Source: an uncultured Lachnospiraceae bacterium (lineage in GTDB: Bacteria > Bacillota_A > Clostridia > Lachnospirales > Lachnospiraceae). Taken from it: a stretch of DNA of 17,742 bases. This document shows positions 14,369-17,742 of the stretch, piece by piece (positions within the stretch are counted from its first letter, which is position 1; the number at the start of each line of letters is the position of its first letter). Under the pieces are notes generated by a model that searched no databases, was not told the DNA's origin, and saw only the letters and a list, made by a program, of their open reading frames with translations. The position numbers were made by a program, and so were the translations under genes. The stretch covers positions 1 through 17,742 of the forward strand of contig CAJUOF010000156.1 of the NCBI GenBank assembly GCA_910587905.1, read 5' to 3'.

Positions 14369-15256
14369 TTATTTATATTCCTTCTTTAAAGAGAATCCCC
14401 GTCCGCTGACCTCATTGACTCTGGTGATGACCATGAAGCATTCCGGGTCGATGGAGCGGGCCAGTTTTTCCACTTTGGGAAGCTCTCTGCCGGAGACGAC
14501 GGTCATAATGATCTGAGTGCTGAAATGGAGGTAGCCGCCCTCACCGGAGAGCATGGTAACGCCACGGTCGAGCTGCTGTAAAATTTCTTCCCGAATATCG
14601 TCGGACTGTTCACTGATGATCTTCACCTCGATCTTGGAGGCGCCGATGAACAGCATTTTGTCTACGACCACCGTATAGATCAGCACCAGCAGGATTCCAT
14701 AGAGAATTTCCTCCGGGGCATGGAAGAACGCCTGGGCAAGGAGAATCAGCACATCAAAGAGATAGAGCCCCATGGAGACCGGGAACTTGAAGTATTTGTT
14801 CAAAATCAGAGGCGGAATGTCCATCCCCCCTGTGGAGGCTCCCGCACGGATTACAATACTGAGAGAGAGTCCGATCCCAAGGCCGGAAAATACGGTACAG
14901 AGCAATAGGTCCTTTGTGAGCGTCAGGTCTGCTGGCAGCCAGTCGAAAAGACTCAGCGCCAGCGGATAGAGAAAGGTACTCAGGATGGTCGTCAGGGCAA
15001 ATTGTTTTCCCAGGCAGAGATACCCAAGGAGCAGCATCAGGATGTTGAAGATCAGGATAAAAAGAGAGACAGAAAGCCCCGATAGATGCCGGACGGCCAG
15101 GGCGATTCCCGTAGTGCCGCCGGTGGCGAGTCCTGCGGGAAGCAAAAACAGTTTGACGGTCAGAGCATAGAGAAAATTGCCTGCGGCGACCAAAAGTATT
15201 GTGGATAAAAGATGATGTAAAACGGATTTTTTGTTATTTTTTCCATTGGTATTCAT
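14369..15256 (-). CDS. YitT family membrane protein (DUF161 + DUF2179)
   Basis: 295 residues. Five or six membrane helices fill about 10-200 (LLSTILLVAAGNFLYALTVK, LFLLPAGLATGGTTGIALA, LFILIFNILMLLLGYL), with the conserved RAGASTGGMDIPPLIL loop. A soluble C-terminal DUF2179 domain (about 210-285) has KIEVKIISEQSDDIREEIL, GVTMLSGEGGY and CFMVITRVNEVSGRGF. YitT-type proteins are common in several copies per Firmicute genome; their transport role is not established. The start at 15256 follows an AGGGGGGA site at about 7 bases; an in-frame start 12 codons earlier (15292) has no such site. It is convergent with the AraC-type gene (27 bases apart) and divergent from copA. Confidence 0.93.
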   Translation of the reverse strand: MNTNGKNNKKSVLHHLLSTILLVAAGNFLYALTVKLFLLPAGLATGGTTGIALAVRHLSGLSVSLFILIFNILMLLLGYLCLGKQFALTTILSTFLYPLALSLFDWLPADLTLTKDLLLCTVFSGLGIGLSLSIVIRAGASTGGMDIPPLILNKYFKFPVSMGLYLFDVLILLAQAFFHAPEEILYGILLVLIYTVVVDKMLFIGASKIEVKIISEQSDDIREEILQQLDRGVTMLSGEGGYLHFSTQIIMTVVSGRELPKVEKLARSIDPECFMVITRVNEVSGRGFSLKKEYK

Positions 15257-15282
15257 GATTGATTCCCCCCTCATGGTTAAAA

Positions 15283-15311
15283 AGTATATCACAGGTCAGG
15301 AGAAATGAAAA
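15283..15311 (-). promoter_or_regulatory. Probable promoter of the YitT gene
   Basis: On the minus strand TTTTCA (15311-15306), a 17-base spacer and TATACT (15288-15283) precede the start at 15256. Matches to sigma-A are 4/6 and 5/6. It is back to back with the copA promoter. Confidence 0.45.
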
Positions 15312-15322
15312 GTAAAAAGTGC

Positions 15323-15351
15323 TTGACACATACCGATGGGGGGTATATGAT
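15323..15351 (+). promoter_or_regulatory. copA promoter with embedded CsoR-like operator
   Basis: TTGACA (15323-15328) is a perfect -35; TATGAT (15346-15351) is a 5/6 -10; the spacer is exactly 17. Within the spacer lies ATACC-GATGGGG-GGTAT (15330-15346), an inverted repeat with a G-tract, the look of operators bound by the copper-sensing repressor CsoR. A repressor bound there would cover the whole promoter and release it when Cu(I) rises. The csoR gene is not in the window. Confidence 0.75.
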
Positions 15352-15385
15352 GGAGAGGAAGATGAACTGACGGAGGGAATGAGAA

Positions 15386-17742
15386 ATGGAACAGTATACG
15401 GTGACGGGAATGAGCTGTGCGGCATGCAGCGCCAGAGTCGAAAAGGCTGTGTCAAAGGTGACGGGCGTTTCCTCCTGCTCCGTGAACCTTTTGACCAATT
15501 CCATGGGAGTGGAGGGAACTGCGGCTGTTTCGGATGTCGTAAAGGCTGTAGAGGAAGCAGGCTATGGGGCAGTGCCCAAGGGAAGTGGGGAGGAACATGG
15601 CATATCTGCGGGGGAAACTGCTTCAAGAAGCAGCATAGAGGCAGGCGAGGATGCTTTAAAGGATCGGGAGACGCCGGTTTTAAAGCGACGGCTGGCCGCT
15701 TCATTGGGATTTTTGGTGGTGCTCATGTATTTTTCCATGGGACATATGATGTGGGGATGGCCGGCCCCGGCATTCCTGGCAGAAAATCACGTGGCCATGG
15801 GACTTTTACAGCTCCTTTTGACAGTGATTGTCATGGTGATCAACCAGAAGTTCTTTATCAGTGGATTCAAGAGCCTTCTCCACGGAGATCCCAACATGGA
15901 TACGCTGGTGGCGCTCGGCTCCGGTGCTTCCTTTGTCTACAGCACTTACGCCCTTTTTGCCATGACGGATGCCCAGATGAAGGGGGACATGGCAGGAGCC
16001 ATGGCCTATATGCATGAGTTTTATTTTGAGTCGGCGGCCATGATTTTGGCTCTCATCACCGTGGGGAAGATGCTGGAGGCACGCTCCAAGGGGAGGACCA
16101 CCGACGCCTTAAAAAGCCTGATGAAGCTTGCCCCCAAGACGGCGACGCTCATAAGAGACGGGGCAGAGGTGACGGTTCCGGCGGCTCAGGTGAGAAAGGG
16201 AGACGTGTTTGTGGTCCGTCCCGGGGAAAATATCCCGGTGGATGGCATTGTGATAGAGGGAACCAGCGCCGTCAACGAATCGGCCCTCACGGGGGAGAGT
16301 ATTCCCGTGGATAAGGCGTCGGGAGATTTGGTGTCGGCGGCTACGGTGAACCAGTCCGGCTTTATCAAATGCGAGGCTTCCAGGGTGGGAGAGGATACCA
16401 CTCTTTCCCAGATCATTCGTATGGTCAGCGATGCTGCGGCCACGAAGGCGCCCATCGCAAAGGTGGCCGACAAGGTGTCGGGGATTTTTGTCCCTGCGGT
16501 TATCACCATTGCGGCGGTGACCACCCTTGCGTGGCTTTTGGCCGGGCAGACGTTTGGTTATGCCCTGGCCCGGGGGATTTCTGTGCTGGTCATCAGTTGC
16601 CCCTGCGCTCTGGGACTTGCCACGCCGGTGGCGATCATGGTCGGGAACGGCATGGGAGCGAAGCATGGAATTCTTTTTAAAACGGCAGTCTCTCTGGAAG
16701 AGACGGGAAAGGCCCAGATCGTGGCTCTTGATAAGACCGGCACCATCACAAGCGGTGAGCCGAGGGTTACGGACATTCTTCCGGCAGAGGGTGTCACGGA
16801 GGAGGGGCTTTTACAGGCGGCCTGTTCCCTGGAGGCAAAGAGTGAGCATCCCCTTGCGAAGGCAGTGCTTCTTCTGGCCAAAGAACGGAACCTGCAGGCG
16901 AAAGAAGTCTCGGATTTTCAGGCTTTACCCGGCAACGGTCTTTCTGCTATACTGGAAGGAGAAGAACTCTTCGGCGGAAGCATGAGCTATATCGGAGGCA
17001 GGACCAAAGTTTCGGAAGCGCTGAGAAAGCAGGCCGAGGCGTTGGCAGAGGAGGGAAAGACGCCGCTGCTCTTTATGAGGGCGGGAAAACTTCTCGGCAT
17101 CATCGCTGTGGCCGACGTGATCAAGGAGGACAGTCCGAAGGCGGTGAAAGAGCTTCAGAATATGGGAATCCATGTGGTCATGCTGACCGGGGACAATGAG
17201 CGGACGGCGAAGGCCATCGGCAGACAGGCCGGCGTGGACCAGGTGATCGCAGGCGTTCTTCCTGACGGAAAGGAGAGCGTGATCCGTTCCCTGAAAGAAC
17301 AGGGCAAAGTAGTTATGGTGGGCGACGGCATCAATGACGCTCCGGCTCTTACCAGGGCGGACATCGGCATCGCCATCGGGGCGGGTACGGACATCGCGAT
17401 TGATGCAGCCGATGTGGTGCTGATGAAAAGCCGCTTGAGCGACGTCCCGGCGGCCATCCGTTTAAGCCGGGCCACGTTGAGGAACATTCATGAAAACCTG
17501 TTCTGGGCGTTCTTTTACAACGTGATCGGAATCCCTCTGGCAGCAGGAGTTTGGATCCCGGTGTTCGGATGGAAGTTAAATCCCATGTTCGGGGCGGCGG
17601 CCATGAGCTTGTCCAGCTTTTGCGTGGTATCCAATGCCCTCCGGCTGAATTTTTTCAACATCCGGAATGGGGCTAAAGATAAGAAAATAAAAGTAAAACA
17701 GAAAAAGGAGAAGAAAGCCATGGTAAAGACAATGAAAATCGA
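15386..17742 (+). CDS. copA: Copper-exporting P1B-type ATPase CopA (runs off the window)
   Basis: The frame is open for 785 codons to the last base with no stop, so the C-terminus is not seen. It pumps Cu(I) out of the cytoplasm. An N-terminal heavy-metal domain has GMSCAACSARVEKAV (Cys11, Cys14), followed by an acidic and serine-rich linker to about 115. The core motifs are TGES at 302-305, the membrane copper site CPC at 405-407 in VISCPCALGLATP, the phosphorylation loop DKTGT with Asp449, HP at 488-489 in KSEHPLAKAV, MLTGDNERTAKAI, and GDGINDAPAL at 646-655. The YN (FFYNVIGIPLAAG) and MSLSSFCVVSN motifs of the last helices mark the Cu(I) subgroup. GGAGG lies 9 bases before the ATG. After residue 760 a Lys-rich tail leads in frame into MVKTMKIE, the start of another HMA-like sequence. 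Confidence 0.95.
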   Translation, partial: MEQYTVTGMSCAACSARVEKAVSKVTGVSSCSVNLLTNSMGVEGTAAVSDVVKAVEEAGYGAVPKGSGEEHGISAGETASRSSIEAGEDALKDRETPVLKRRLAASLGFLVVLMYFSMGHMMWGWPAPAFLAENHVAMGLLQLLLTVIVMVINQKFFISGFKSLLHGDPNMDTLVALGSGASFVYSTYALFAMTDAQMKGDMAGAMAYMHEFYFESAAMILALITVGKMLEARSKGRTTDALKSLMKLAPKTATLIRDGAEVTVPAAQVRKGDVFVVRPGENIPVDGIVIEGTSAVNESALTGESIPVDKASGDLVSAATVNQSGFIKCEASRVGEDTTLSQIIRMVSDAAATKAPIAKVADKVSGIFVPAVITIAAVTTLAWLLAGQTFGYALARGISVLVISCPCALGLATPVAIMVGNGMGAKHGILFKTAVSLEETGKAQIVALDKTGTITSGEPRVTDILPAEGVTEEGLLQAACSLEAKSEHPLAKAVLLLAKERNLQAKEVSDFQALPGNGLSAILEGEELFGGSMSYIGGRTKVSEALRKQAEALAEEGKTPLLFMRAGKLLGIIAVADVIKEDSPKAVKELQNMGIHVVMLTGDNERTAKAIGRQAGVDQVIAGVLPDGKESVIRSLKEQGKVVMVGDGINDAPALTRADIGIAIGAGTDIAIDAADVVLMKSRLSDVPAAIRLSRATLRNIHENLFWAFFYNVIGIPLAAGVWIPVFGWKLNPMFGAAAMSLSSFCVVSNALRLNFFNIRNGAKDKKIKVKQKKEKKAMVKTMKI
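17704..17722 (+). promoter_or_regulatory. Internal ribosome site and in-frame ATG for a CopZ-like start
   Basis: AAGGAG at 17705-17710 precedes an ATG at 17720-17722 by 9 bases. The ATG is in the same frame as copA (codon 779). The residues MVKTMKIE are the typical opening of CopZ/HMA copper chaperones. Whether copA stops before or reads through cannot be judged, because the window ends 20 bases later; as seen, there is no stop between them. Confidence 0.5.

Noticed and set aside
15319..16017. Open frame of 232 codons overlapping the start of copA
   Set aside because: It is in another frame; the Cys- and Gly-rich translation is a shadow of the copA frame, whose P-type ATPase motifs are unbroken from 15386 to the window end.

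Overview
The window looks like chromosomal DNA of a spore-forming Clostridia-type Firmicute, most probably Lachnospiraceae. The signs are strong purine-rich Shine-Dalgarno sites, moderate GC, the gene order ispA-dxs-tlyA-nadK-argR-recN-spoIVB, and a spoIVB gene with a sigma-G-like promoter. The family-level placement is inference from gene order and protein style; no database was searched.

Bases 1-5925 hold a tight co-directional housekeeping operon. It runs from the 3' end of ispA (partial) through dxs, tlyA, nadK and argR to recN. The dxs/tlyA and tlyA/nadK pairs overlap by ATGA and the other gaps are about 15-20 bases. A hairpin follows recN, then a sporulation promoter and spoIVB (6077-7354), the protease that signals between forespore and mother cell. 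In relatives spo0A usually comes next; here it is absent.

Bases 7355-10861 are an accessory segment with mixed codon usage. It contains an AlbA_2/ATPase-like/winged-helix protein whose linker is a heptad minisatellite. Next is a chimeric remnant made of a second spoIVB 3' end joined to a second, diverged 3' piece of the AlbA_2 gene. Then come a short protein that is only the N-terminal nuclease part of a type I restriction subunit (HsdR) and a small membrane/coiled-coil protein. This is the part most worth a second look: a rearranged, possibly defence-related cassette between spoIVB and the next normal gene.

Bases 10862-17742 return to ordinary accessory metabolism. There is an MBL-fold hydrolase with an altered metal motif, and a MATE exporter (minus) divergent from an AraC-type regulator (plus). 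A YitT-family membrane protein (minus) has its predicted terminator inside the araC-type gene. A copper ATPase gene copA (plus) starts from a near-consensus promoter that overlaps a CsoR-like operator. The copA frame is open from 15386 to the window edge, and near its end an in-frame ATG with its own ribosome site begins a CopZ/HMA-like sequence.

No rRNA, tRNA, CRISPR array, transposase or integrase was seen.
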